Assembly (NCBI RefSeq): GCF_009296025.1
Contig: NZ_CP045178.1
Span: 4,960,001-5,024,000, forward strand
From: Streptomyces tsukubensis
GTDB lineage: Bacteria > Actinomycetota > Actinomycetes > Streptomycetales > Streptomycetaceae
Length of the DNA stretch: 64,000 nt
Reading direction: 5' to 3'
The translations under genes were made by a program, and so were the position numbers. A model generated the notes under the pieces. That model made no database searches. It saw only the letters and a list, made by a program, of their open reading frames with translations, and was not told the DNA's origin. Positions 55,145 through 62,796 of the stretch are shown in pieces (position 1 is the first letter of the stretch; the number at the start of each line of letters is the position of its first letter).

Positions 55145-56208
55145 GCAGCACACCCGACCTTTCCCTCGTGCCGACCGGCGATACCGCCGAGGGCTCGGGC
55201 TGCGGCGACGCCTGCGCCTGCGGCGGCCACGACGACGAAGCGCTTGAGTGCGGGCTCGACCCCGCCCTCGCCGGGCTGCTCGCGGACGCGGGCCTCGACC
55301 CCGTACAGGTCGAGGACGTGGCCCACCTGGCCGTGGCGGAGGACCTGGACGGCGGCGAGGACATCACCTCCGTCGCCACCATCCCCGCCGACGCCTTCGC
55401 CACGGGTGACTTCACCGCCCGCGAGGCGGGCACGGTGGCGGGGCTGCACGTGGCCGAGGCCGTCATCTCGCTCGTCGCCACCGAGGAGTTCGAGGTCGAG
55501 CGGCACGTCGAGGACGGCGACCGCGTCACACCGGGGCAGAAGCTGCTGAGCGTCACCACCCGCACCCAGGACCTGCTGACGGCGGAGCGCAGCGCGCTGA
55601 ACCTGCTGTGCCGCCTCTCCGGGATCGCAACCGCCACCCGCACCTGGGCGGACGCCCTCGACGGCACCAAGGCCAAGGTGCGCGACACCCGCAAGACGAC
55701 CCCGGGACTGCGGGCCCTGGAGAAGTACGCCGTGCGCTGCGGCGGCGGCGTCAACCACCGGATGTCCCTGTCGGACGCCGCTCTGATCAAGGACAACCAC
55801 GTGATCGCGGCGGGCGGAGTGGCGCAGGCCTTCGCCGCCGTGCGCGAGCGGTTCCCCGAGGTGCCCGTGGAGGTCGAGGTCGACACCCTCCACCAGTTGC
55901 GCGAGGTGCTCGACGCGGGCGCCGACCTGATCCTGCTGGACAACTTCACACCCGGCGAGACCGCTGAGGCTGTCGCCCTCACCGAAGGACGCGCGATCCT
56001 GGAGTCCTCGGGCCGGCTGAGCGTGGAGAACGCCCGCGCCTACGCGGAGACGGGCGTCGACTACCTCGCGGTGGGCGCCCTCACCCACTCCTCACCGGTC
56101 CTGGACATCGGCCTCGACCTGCGGGAGCCTGACGCCGCCGCCGCCGAGACCGACGCCGGACGGGACGGCGCCGCGCGCTCCGACGACCAGGGAGAGGCCG
56201 CCGTCTGA
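55141..56208 (+). CDS. nadC: Nicotinate-nucleotide pyrophosphorylase (carboxylating)
   Basis: 355 aa. The quinolinate phosphoribosyltransferase core is intact: KVRDTRKTTPGLRALEKYAV, GGGVNHRMSLSDAALIKDNH, VEVEVDTLHQLREVLDAGAD and LESSGRLSVENARAYAETGV. It makes nicotinate mononucleotide from quinolinate and PRPP. Unusual: before the core is a short Cys/His-rich segment, CGDACACGGHDDEALEC (about residues 21-37), resembling a metal or Fe-S ligand set. GTG 55141 has AGGAG upstream. The stop overlaps the coaX start by one base (TGATG). Confidence 0.96.
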   Translation: MSSTPDLSLVPTGDTAEGSGCGDACACGGHDDEALECGLDPALAGLLADAGLDPVQVEDVAHLAVAEDLDGGEDITSVATIPADAFATGDFTAREAGTVAGLHVAEAVISLVATEEFEVERHVEDGDRVTPGQKLLSVTTRTQDLLTAERSALNLLCRLSGIATATRTWADALDGTKAKVRDTRKTTPGLRALEKYAVRCGGGVNHRMSLSDAALIKDNHVIAAGGVAQAFAAVRERFPEVPVEVEVDTLHQLREVLDAGADLILLDNFTPGETAEAVALTEGRAILESSGRLSVENARAYAETGVDYLAVGALTHSSPVLDIGLDLREPDAAAAETDAGRDGAARSDDQGEAAV

Positions 56209-57005
56209 TGCTGCTCACCATCGATGTGGGCAACACCCACACCGTGCTCGGCCTGTTCGACGGCGACGAGATCGTCGAGCACTGGCGCATATCGACGGAC
56301 GCCCGCCGCACGGCCGACGAGTTGGCCGTGCTGCTCAAGGGTCTGATGGGTATGCACCCGCTGCTCGGCGTGGAGCTGGGGGAGGGGATCGACGGCATCT
56401 GCGTCTGCTCGACCGTCCCCGCCGTCCTGCACGAACTGCGCGAGGTCACCCGCCGCTACTACGGCGACGTCCCCGCCGTCCTCGTCGAGCCCGGCATCAA
56501 GACCGGCGTGCCGATCCTCATGGACAACCCCAAGGAGGTCGGCGCCGACCGCATCATCAACGCGGTGGCGGCGGTCGAGCTGTACGGCGGCCCCGCGATC
56601 GTCGTGGACTTCGGTACGGCGACGACGTTCGACGCGGTCTCCGCACGCGGCGAGTACGCGGGCGGAGTCATCGCTCCCGGTATCGAGATCTCCGTCGAGG
56701 CGCTGGGCGTGAAGGGGGCCCAGCTCCGCAAGATCGAGCTGGCGAGGCCGCGCAGCGTGATCGGCAAGAACACCGTGGAAGCCATGCAGTCCGGCATCCT
56801 CTACGGCTTCGCGGGCCAGGTCGACGGTGTCGTCGCCCGCATGGCGAGGGAACTCGCCGACAACCCCGAGGACGTGACGGTCATCGCCACCGGAGGGCTC
56901 GCCCCCATGGTGCTCGGTGAGGCGGAGGCCATCGACGAACACGAGCCGTGGCTCACCCTGATCGGCCTGCGGCTGGTCTACGAGAGGAACGTGGCACGCT
57001 CCTGA
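56208..57005 (+). CDS. coaX: Type III pantothenate kinase
   Basis: 265 aa, normal length. The ASKHA phosphate motifs are DVGNTHTVLGLFDGDEIVEHWRI (phosphate 1) and VVDFGTATTFDAVSARGEY (phosphate 2). The pantothenate/monovalent-cation loop EVGADRIINAVAAVELYG is present. It phosphorylates pantothenate, the first committed CoA step. It is the last gene of the five-gene cofactor operon starting at 50392, so pantothenate synthesis, its phosphorylation and de novo NAD synthesis are co-expressed. Confidence 0.96.
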   Translation: MLLTIDVGNTHTVLGLFDGDEIVEHWRISTDARRTADELAVLLKGLMGMHPLLGVELGEGIDGICVCSTVPAVLHELREVTRRYYGDVPAVLVEPGIKTGVPILMDNPKEVGADRIINAVAAVELYGGPAIVVDFGTATTFDAVSARGEYAGGVIAPGIEISVEALGVKGAQLRKIELARPRSVIGKNTVEAMQSGILYGFAGQVDGVVARMARELADNPEDVTVIATGGLAPMVLGEAEAIDEHEPWLTLIGLRLVYERNVARS

Positions 57006-57078
57006 GCCCGCCGCACGAACTCGCGCCCCAACAGGCTTCCCGCTACGACCAGTTGCCCCTCGGTACCTTCCGGCCGTC

Positions 57079-57107
57079 TTGAAACGCAACGGATTACGCC
57101 GTACAAG
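57079..57107 (+). promoter_or_regulatory. Candidate promoter of surface protein gene
   Basis: TTGAAA (57079-57084), 17-nt spacer, TACAAG (57102-57107), 50 bp before ATG 57158. Confidence 0.45.
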
Positions 57108-57157
57108 TGTCTGCACTATGACGGGGCTTGCGGTGTCGTGCGATGGGCGTGGAGTGA

Positions 57158-58870
57158 ATGAGGCGTAAGGGAACAGTGGCCGCCGCCGTGGTGGCCGCCG
57201 TGGCGATGGGGCTCGGCCCCACCGTGGCTCAGGCGGCGGGCGGGACGCACGCGCCCGCCGCCGACGGGGAGACGGCGGCCGGCGCGGCCGGGTCCGCGGC
57301 GGCCCCCGAGGGCGACGGTAAGCCCGACCGCCCCTGGGCGACCATCGACGCCGAGGGCCAGAGCGCCCTTCCTGCGGGTGAGCCGGGCGCCCGGGGCAAG
57401 ACCGTCCCGTCCCTCGCCGGTTACAGCTTCCACGACGGCGGAGACTTCTTCCCCGCCCCGCGCAACGTGGTGTTCCGTATCGACGTGAGCGACCTCAAGG
57501 GCGTCGCGGCGGTCAAGGTGACCAACGACCGCTGCACGCGGAATTCGGCCGTCATCACCTGCCCCGACGACGGCGCCCTGCACGCCCCCGAGCACCCCTT
57601 CGGCCTGGCCGCCGCCGAGGGGGCGAAGGCGGGCGCCCACGGCACGATCACGTACGAGGTCACCGCGGACCGCGCCACCGGCGACAGGTCCACGGCGGAG
57701 GTGACCGTCGGAGCCCCCGAACTCCACGTGGGCGCGCTGCCCTCGAAGACGGGGCTGCGGCCCGGCGACGCCGTCGCCCTGCCTGTCGTACTGCGCAACA
57801 CGGGCGATCTGCCCACCGAGAGGACCGTGGTCGCCATCGAGGGCGGGCCCGGCGTCGCGTACGCCAAGAAGTACCGCAACTGCCAGTACCTGTCGGGTGA
57901 CTACGGCACCCTGTCGTCCGTGCGGTGCGTCTTCGACGACACCGTGCGACCCGGCGCGAGCGTGGCCTTCTCCTCTCCGCTGGCGGGCTCGCTCACCAAG
58001 GACGCGTTCCACTCCTGGACCGAGTACTCGGCCGAACCCGTGGCACCGGGGACGGGCACGGACACGGGTGGCGAGCGGGGCAGCGGCCCCGAGCTGAGGC
58101 TGACCCCCACGCACGCGGGCGAGGAGTTCGCCGACCGGCGGCAGGTGACGTACGAGGCCAGCAACTCGGCGGACTTCAGGGCTGTCGGCGCCACCCTGAA
58201 GCCCGGAGCCCGGGGTCACAAGGCGCAGCTCACCTTCGGCCTCGTGAACGAAGGACCCGCCACCGTCGCCGACCGGGAGGGTCTGCCTGTCGCCTCCGTC
58301 GACGTGCGGCTGCCGGAGGGGGTCGTGGCGACCGACGTGTACGTGGACGAGGAGCCCGACTTCGACGCCGACGGCAACTGCCGCACCTACGTGAACCCCA
58401 CCACCACCAAGCCCTTCGAACCCGGCCACCGGCACTACGTCTGCCCCGACGCCCCGAGCGAGACCAACGGCGACGGCCAGGAATTCAGGTTCACCGTCCG
58501 CTACGACGAGGACATCGCCGAAGGGGCGAGCGGCGAGGTGACCCTCCTCCCCGGCGGCGTCGCACTGAACGACCCGGACCAGTCCAATGACACGGCCCCC
58601 CTCTCCGTCGGCGACCCCACCTCCTCGCCCACCCCGTCCCCTTCCCCGACACCCTCGGCCTCCGCCCCCGCCTCGGCTTCGGCGGGAACCGGCGCACAGC
58701 GGACCACCGCCCCGGCGGGCCCGCACAGTTCCCCGGCCGTCCCCGCGGAGGGGCCGATGGCCGACACCGGTGCTCCTGGCTACCTCCCCTGGCTCACCGC
58801 GGGAGCCGTCGTCGCGGTCGGCGTAGGAGCCATCACCTTCGCCGTGGCCCGCCGCCGCCCGAGCGACTAG
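57158..58870 (+). CDS. Secreted cell-surface protein with C-terminal sortase-like anchor
   Basis: 570 aa. Signal peptide about residues 1-26 (RRKGTVAAAVVAAVAMGLGPTVAQA). The extracellular part has beta-rich, DUF11/Ig-like repeats with LRPGDAVALPVVLRNTGDLPTE and AQLTFGLVNEGPATVADREG and several cysteines, a Ser/Pro linker (about 480-520), then MADTG followed by a hydrophobic helix and ARRRPSD. That is the layout of a sortase substrate, with MADTG close to the LAxTG type used by class E sortases. ATG 57158 follows GGAG. The stop TAG lies inside the left terminal repeat of the element at 58867. Confidence 0.82.
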   Translation: MRRKGTVAAAVVAAVAMGLGPTVAQAAGGTHAPAADGETAAGAAGSAAAPEGDGKPDRPWATIDAEGQSALPAGEPGARGKTVPSLAGYSFHDGGDFFPAPRNVVFRIDVSDLKGVAAVKVTNDRCTRNSAVITCPDDGALHAPEHPFGLAAAEGAKAGAHGTITYEVTADRATGDRSTAEVTVGAPELHVGALPSKTGLRPGDAVALPVVLRNTGDLPTERTVVAIEGGPGVAYAKKYRNCQYLSGDYGTLSSVRCVFDDTVRPGASVAFSSPLAGSLTKDAFHSWTEYSAEPVAPGTGTDTGGERGSGPELRLTPTHAGEEFADRRQVTYEASNSADFRAVGATLKPGARGHKAQLTFGLVNEGPATVADREGLPVASVDVRLPEGVVATDVYVDEEPDFDADGNCRTYVNPTTTKPFEPGHRHYVCPDAPSETNGDGQEFRFTVRYDEDIAEGASGEVTLLPGGVALNDPDQSNDTAPLSVGDPTSSPTPSPSPTPSASAPASASAGTGAQRTTAPAGPHSSPAVPAEGPMADTGAPGYLPWLTAGAVVAVGVGAITFAVARRRPSD

Positions 58871-59047
58871 GGCGTGTTTCGAAAGTCCCGTCCGGCCCGC
58901 GACGCCTGGCACGGCACCTCGCCGCGTTGTCGGGATCGCCCACGTACACCCAGTACGCGGACGACCCTCCGCCTTGCGATGCACCGCACCAGACGCCGCG
59001 GGCCCCGCCCTCCGGGCGGACGACGCCACTTTCGAAACACGCCCTAG
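58867..59047. mobile_element. MITE-like palindromic element with 20-bp terminal inverted repeats
   Basis: Perfect 20-bp terminal inverted repeats CTAGGGCGTGTTTCGAAAGT at 58867-58886 and 59028-59047. The 141-bp interior is also an imperfect palindrome, so the whole element can fold as one long hairpin. There is no open reading frame for a transposase. The CTAG at both tips suggests insertion at CTAG or TA. It provides the TAG stop of the surface protein gene and may terminate its transcript. Confidence 0.8.
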
Positions 59048-59165
59048 GTAGGGCTCCGAGCCTCCCACCCGGCCGCCTCCGTTCCCCTGCGACGGAGGCG
59101 GTGCCGAGCCACGCCACTCCTGACCGTTAAGCGCAATTTGTCCGTTCTCCACGTATCGTCGCCGC

Positions 59166-59762
59166 ATGCCCACGCCCTACGGATCCCGCGGCGGCATGGC
59201 GTTCAGCGCGGATGAGCTGCGTGTGCTCCGACGCGCCCTCGCCAACGCCCTCCACCCCAGCCCCGCAAGCGACGAGGACGTCAAGGACTGCCTCAGGCTC
59301 GCCCACTCCGTCGACGAGGCCATCGAGGAGTCCGCCAGGCTCCACGCCTTCCTCGTGGCCGATCTCGGCCGCTACCGCGCGGCACTGCCCGGCTCCGCCC
59401 CCGGCTACCTCCCGCTCCTCGCTGACGCCCTCTCCGCGGGCCACCGCCCCGGCCCCGACGACCTGGCGGCGCTGCGGGCGCTGCGGGGCAACCCGGTCGC
59501 CGCCGCGCTCCTCGACCGCTGTCGAGACCTCGCGGAGCACGCCGTACGCGCCAGGTTCGCCGGCCGGCCCGTGACGCCCGCGCCCCGGACCAGGCTGCTC
59601 GCCCTTCAGGGCGGCAGAACGGCGAGCGGTAAGCCCGCCGAGCGCCCGGCGCCGCGGCCCCCGGAGCGCCCCGTGCCCACTCCGGCGGAGGTCTTCCCGC
59701 CCAAGCGCAGGCCCGCGCCGCAGCGACCCGCCGGGCCACCCCAGAAGCTCGCGGCGGGCTGA
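59166..59762 (+). CDS. Conserved hypothetical protein
   Basis: 198 aa, soluble. Residues 10-135 are alpha-helical (FSADELRVLRRALANALHPS, DVKDCLRLAHSVDEAIEESA, PGYLPLLADALSAGHRPGPD). Residues 140-198 are a Pro/Arg-rich basic tail (PAERPAPRPPERPVPTPAEV). TATCGT ends 6 nt before ATG 59166 and no ribosome site is seen, so it is probably leaderless. I do not recognise a family. It lies 118 bp after the MITE-like element and 19 bp before a small membrane protein gene. Confidence 0.75.
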   Translation: MPTPYGSRGGMAFSADELRVLRRALANALHPSPASDEDVKDCLRLAHSVDEAIEESARLHAFLVADLGRYRAALPGSAPGYLPLLADALSAGHRPGPDDLAALRALRGNPVAAALLDRCRDLAEHAVRARFAGRPVTPAPRTRLLALQGGRTASGKPAERPAPRPPERPVPTPAEVFPPKRRPAPQRPAGPPQKLAAG

Positions 59763-59781
59763 CCTCGCTACGCTGAGAGAC

Positions 59782-59964
59782 ATGGACTACGTTTCCGCGC
59801 TCGTGCCCCCCGTAGTGATGGCCGCCTTCTTCATCGGTCTGATCGTGACGATCGTCAAGACGCAGGGGGGCGACAACAAGTCCAAGGAGGACGCGGCCGT
59901 GGACGCCGCCCTCGCCAGGGCGGAGAGTGCCCGTCAGGCCGGCCCGCGCCCCGGCGACGCCTGA
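59782..59964 (+). CDS. 60-aa single-pass membrane protein
   Basis: One N-terminal TM helix (VPPVVMAAFFIGLIVTIVKTQG, residues 8-29) and a charged cytoplasmic tail, KSKEDAAVDAALARAESARQ. TACGCT at 59769-59774 suits a -10 box with transcription starting next to ATG 59782. A strong terminator follows 25 bp later. Function unknown. Clear start, stop and terminator support a real gene despite its size. Confidence 0.78.
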   Translation: MDYVSALVPPVVMAAFFIGLIVTIVKTQGGDNKSKEDAAVDAALARAESARQAGPRPGDA

Positions 59965-59989
59965 CCCTCCCGACGCGACCCCGACTGCC

Positions 59990-60030
59990 GGGCGTACGGC
60001 TCGACCTATATCGAGCCGTACGCCCTTTTT
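59990..60030 (+). terminator. Strong intrinsic terminator with T5 tract
   Basis: A perfect 15-bp stem (59990-60004 with 60011-60025), loop CCTATA, then TTTTT. This is the only canonical U-run terminator in the window. Confidence 0.95.
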
Positions 60031-60097
60031 GTGATAATCTTCGGATATTCGCCATGTCCGACAGTGATTGATCGAGTTCGCATACTATTGTGCCCAT

Positions 60098-60535
60098 GTG
60101 GTTCGGCCATTGGGAGAACTCGAAGACGCGGTGATGACACGCGTATGGAAGTGGAACCGACCTGTCACGGTCAGGGAAGTTCTAGAAGACCTTCAGCGGG
60201 AACGATCCATCGCCTACACCACGGTCATGACCGTCCTGGACAATCTCCATCAGAAGGGCTGGGTGCGCAGGGAGGCGGAAGGGCGGGCCTATAGATATGA
60301 GGCCGTCTCCACCCGAGCCGCCTACGCGGCCGCACTGATGAACGAAGACTGGTCCCGTAGTGACAACCAGGCCGCCGCACTCGTCGCCTTCTTCGGCATG
60401 ATGTCGCCGGAACAGCGAGAAGCACTGCGCAGTGCTGTACAGATCGTGCAAGGGCCCGCGGAGCAGAACCGCGAAGGACCCGTCCAGGAGATCCCGCAAG
60501 GACCCGCCGAGCCGGAGGCCGACGCGGAGCGATAG
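60098..60535 (+). CDS. BlaI/MecI/CopY family transcriptional regulator
   Basis: 145 aa. Penicillinase-repressor winged helix: LGELEDAVMTRVWKWNRPVTVREVLEDL, SIAYTTVMTVLDNLHQKGWV and REAEGRAYRYEAV. The C-terminal dimer region contains MMSPEQREALRSAVQIV, then a Gln/Glu/Pro-rich tail with GPAEQ/GPVQE repeats. GTG 60098 is preferred: TACTAT at 60083-60088 is a likely -10 box, giving an almost leaderless mRNA. No blaR1 or beta-lactamase gene is adjacent, so its target and inducer are unknown. Confidence 0.88.
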   Translation: MVRPLGELEDAVMTRVWKWNRPVTVREVLEDLQRERSIAYTTVMTVLDNLHQKGWVRREAEGRAYRYEAVSTRAAYAAALMNEDWSRSDNQAAALVAFFGMMSPEQREALRSAVQIVQGPAEQNREGPVQEIPQGPAEPEADAER

Positions 60536-60545
60536 CGTCCCCGAC

Positions 60546-61079
60546 ATGCCAGCAGAACTCCCCGAAGTCACCTCAAAACCCGTCAGCGTACGCCGGGCGC
60601 GGACCGCCGATGTTCCCGCAGTACGTGAGCTGCTGGACGCGTACGTACGCGGAGGGATCCTGCTCGACAAAGCGACGGTGACTCTTTACGAGACCATCCA
60701 GGAGTTCTGGGTCGCGGAACGCGATGACAACGCCGAGGTGGTCGGATGCGGCGCTCTCCATGTCATGTGGGAAGACCTCGCCGAAGTACGCACACTCGCG
60801 GTGAACCCCGAGGTGAAGGGGGCGGGCGTCGGTCATCAGGTACTGGAGAAGTTGTTGCAGACCGCCCGCTGGCTCGGTGTCAGGCGCGTATTCTGTCTGA
60901 CCTTCGAAGTCGAGTTCTTCGCCAAGCACGGCTTCGTGGAGATCGGTGAGACTCCCGTCGACGGAGATGTCTACAGCGAACTGCTGCGTTCCCCCGACGA
61001 GGGAGTCGCGGAGTTCCTTGGTCTCGAACGAGTGAAACCGAACACCCTGGGCAACTACCGGATGCTTCTGCATCTGTGA
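60546..61079 (+). CDS. GNAT acetyltransferase, amino-acid N-acetyltransferase (ArgA-like)
   Basis: 177 aa. The GNAT fold is clear: VSVRRARTADVPAVRELLDAYV, GCGALHVMWEDLAEVRTLAV, the acetyl-CoA loop VNPEVKGAGVGHQVLEKLLQ and FCLTFEVEFFAKHGFVEIGE. It matches short, kinase-less N-acetylglutamate synthases of actinobacteria, so a role in arginine biosynthesis is likely. It lies 10 bp after the BlaI gene. TAGCGT (60533-60538), overlapping the BlaI stop, could be its own -10 box for a leaderless transcript. Confidence 0.87.
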   Translation: MPAELPEVTSKPVSVRRARTADVPAVRELLDAYVRGGILLDKATVTLYETIQEFWVAERDDNAEVVGCGALHVMWEDLAEVRTLAVNPEVKGAGVGHQVLEKLLQTARWLGVRRVFCLTFEVEFFAKHGFVEIGETPVDGDVYSELLRSPDEGVAEFLGLERVKPNTLGNYRMLLHL

Positions 61080-61444
61080 CGATCGCCGTTCCGCAACAAG
61101 ACGTACGGGGTTCGGCGTCGTGCGACGGATCGCGTACTCCCTGCCGTTCAGTGCTCTGCGGCCGCTCTCCGTCTCGTCTTCGTCTCTGCTTCCGCGCCCC
61201 CTCTCGGTAGCTGTACCGTCTCCGCATTTTCCGGTCCTGAACCTGCCCCTGTGACCTATGTCCGAAACGCGCATGTTTCCGGGGGCCTTGGAGTGTGCAG
61301 TCTCTGCTCAGTCTCTCCCAGGGGTTTGTGTTTTCCAGGGAAAAGCGGTTTGCTTTCCGACGTACTGCATATAACAGGGAACGGCGAAACAGCGGCGGGT
61401 GCCGCACGTACCCGCCCCTGAAGTTATCGATGAAAGGAAATCCG
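61080..61444 (+). promoter_or_regulatory. lsr2 upstream region with AT-rich palindrome, -10 box and leader hairpin
   Basis: 365 bp without a gene. TTTTCC-AG-GGAAAA (61331-61344) is a perfect palindrome in an unusually AT-rich patch. TATAAC (61370-61375) is a good -10 box. In the leader, GGCGGGT and ACCCGCC (61394-61400 and 61410-61416) form a hairpin, and AAAGGA lies 6 nt before GTG 61445. Confidence 0.55.
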
Positions 61445-61783
61445 GTGGCACAGAAGGTTCAGGTCCTTCTTGTCGACGATCTCGACGGTGGCGAGGCCGA
61501 CGAGACCGTTACGTTCGCGCTGGACGGCAAGAGCTACGAAATCGATCTCACGACGGCCAACGCGGACAAGCTCCGTGGCCTGCTTGAGGCGTATGTGAAG
61601 AGCGGCCGACGTACCGGAGGCCGTGGCGCCGGTGGCCGTGGCAAGGCGCGCGCGGCCGCCGCGGGTGGCAGCCAGGACACGGCGCAGATCCGCGCCTGGG
61701 CCAAGGAGAACGGCTACGAGGTCAACGACCGCGGCCGCGTCCCCGCCAACATCCGCGCCGACTACGAGAAGGCCAACGGCTGA
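61445..61783 (+). CDS. lsr2: Lsr2 nucleoid-associated xenogeneic silencer
   Basis: 112 aa. It starts VAQKVQVLLVDDLDGGEADE, followed by VTFALDGKSYEIDLTTANAD, which is the N-terminal oligomerisation domain. A Gly/Arg/Ala hinge (GGRGAGGRGKARAAAAGG) leads to the C-terminal DNA-binding domain with IRAWAKENGYEVNDRGRVPA, where RGR is the AT-hook-like minor-groove motif. It binds AT-rich DNA and silences acquired genes. GTG 61445 has a good ribosome site. The last 22 bp overlap the convergent gene at 61762. Confidence 0.97.
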   Translation: MAQKVQVLLVDDLDGGEADETVTFALDGKSYEIDLTTANADKLRGLLEAYVKSGRRTGGRGAGGRGKARAAAAGGSQDTAQIRAWAKENGYEVNDRGRVPANIRADYEKANG

Positions 61784-62364
61784 GTACGGGCCCTTCGCAG
61801 TCTGACCCGGTGACAGTGGGTGGCGGCCGCGGAGACGAGCCGTACGAGATCGGGGCCCCCGGTACGCGTGCCGGGTGTGGCGGTCCTCCCGACCGTCGGC
61901 CATCCCAGAGCCGGCAGGGTCGGTTCGACCTCGCGGCCGGGTTCGGGGGGCCGCAGCCAGAGGGCGGCCCCTTGCGCGGTTCTCGTCCCCGGAGGCGTGG
62001 GTGCCTCGATCAGGCCCCCGCTGCCGACGGCCCGCAGATCCAGAGCCAGCGTCCCCCACTCCAGCCAGTCGAGAAGGCCGGGCAGCTCCTCCGCGCCGCC
62101 CGCGGCCACCAGTAGCCGCACCGTCTCTCCCTGGAGCGCCACGGGAGATGTCAGGGGCAGCCCACGCAGTACCGCGATCCCCGCCTCGGCCGGCAGCTCA
62201 AGCACGTCGAACCGCGTCCCTGTCGGCAGTCCCACGGGCGGCCCCGCCACGGTGGTCCAGCCGAGCTCCCTCTCGTACCAGCGTCGCCGTCCGTCCGGTG
62301 CCCGCGCCCCGCAGGCGTCGGGGCCGTCCAGCGGACGGCGCGGCGGGGGAAGAGGAAGGGGCAC
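61762..62364 (-). CDS. Conserved hypothetical protein between lsr2 and clpC
   Basis: 200 aa from GTG 62364. A longer open frame to 62628 is Pro/Arg-rich and unlikely. The core reads WYERELGWTTVAGPPVGLPT, FDVLELPAEAGIAVLRGLPL, VRLLVAAGGAEELPGLLDWL and GAALWLRPPEPGREVEPTLP, ending in a basic RLRRARTQPLAFS. This resembles the N-terminal bifunctional primase/polymerase-associated (DUF) proteins that sit between lsr2 and clpC in streptomycetes, but function is unknown. Its 3' end overlaps lsr2 by 22 bp. Confidence 0.72.
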   Translation of the reverse strand: MPLPLPPPRRPLDGPDACGARAPDGRRRWYERELGWTTVAGPPVGLPTGTRFDVLELPAEAGIAVLRGLPLTSPVALQGETVRLLVAAGGAEELPGLLDWLEWGTLALDLRAVGSGGLIEAPTPPGTRTAQGAALWLRPPEPGREVEPTLPALGWPTVGRTATPGTRTGGPDLVRLVSAAATHCHRVRLRRARTQPLAFS

Positions 62365-62796
62365 GCCCTGAGCAACCGGCAAGAGGAGCGCGAGGTTACG
62401 CCCCGCTCTCGCGTGGGTGCGTAGAGTGGCGAACCGGCGGCGCGGAGGGGTGTCGGGTGGCGCAAGGGTGTTCGCCCGTAGCGGAGGGAACGGGGGTGCC
62501 CCGCATGGACTGTCCGTAGTTGCGGGTAAGACATCCCTAGTGGGGAGGGGCGACACGCTCTCCCGGGCGCCTCGCGTTCGCCATCGGCGTATTGATGGCG
62601 GCGGTATCGGCTTGGCCTGCGGGAACATCGTCTCGCACCATCGGGTTGGAGCTGTTGTCGGCTGTTCGGGAGCAAGTCAGCTCCCCGCGCATGTGGGGAT
62701 GGACCCGAGCGGTCCCCGCTTGCGGGACTAAGCTGCGGAAGGACAGGGAGGGGACCGACCCCTTTACTGCCTGACCGCTCTGAGGAGCGATTAACG
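62365..62796 (+). promoter_or_regulatory. clpC upstream regulatory region
   Basis: 432 bp, no gene. It includes GTTCGC-N5-GCG (62576-62589), close to the ClgR activator motif as I remember it, which has one more base in the spacer. There is a 29-nt CRISPR-repeat-like palindrome (62678-62706), a second GTCCCCGC/GCGGGAC dyad (62712-62728), and CGCTC-TGAG-GAGCG (62776-62789), a hairpin that buries the clpC ribosome site. Confidence 0.5.
62678..62706 (+). repeat. Solitary type I-E CRISPR-repeat-like sequence
   Basis: 29 nt containing CTCCCCGCGCATGTGGGGAT. From memory, streptomycete type I-E repeats of CTGCTCCCCGCGCACGCGGG form differ at only about four of 29 positions. No second copy at spacer distance and no cas genes are present. 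Confidence 0.5.

Noticed and set aside
53641..56088. 815-codon open frame antisense to nadB and nadC
   Set aside because: Composition follows the third-position GC of the sense genes; no ribosome site or domain; nadB and nadC are unmistakable.
59030..59170. A transposase remnant inside the palindromic element
   Set aside because: Short frames only; no DDE-type motif or similarity recognised.
62670..62735. A functional CRISPR array
   Set aside because: Only one repeat-like unit; the following dyad is only a few nt away, not at spacer distance; no cas genes in the window.
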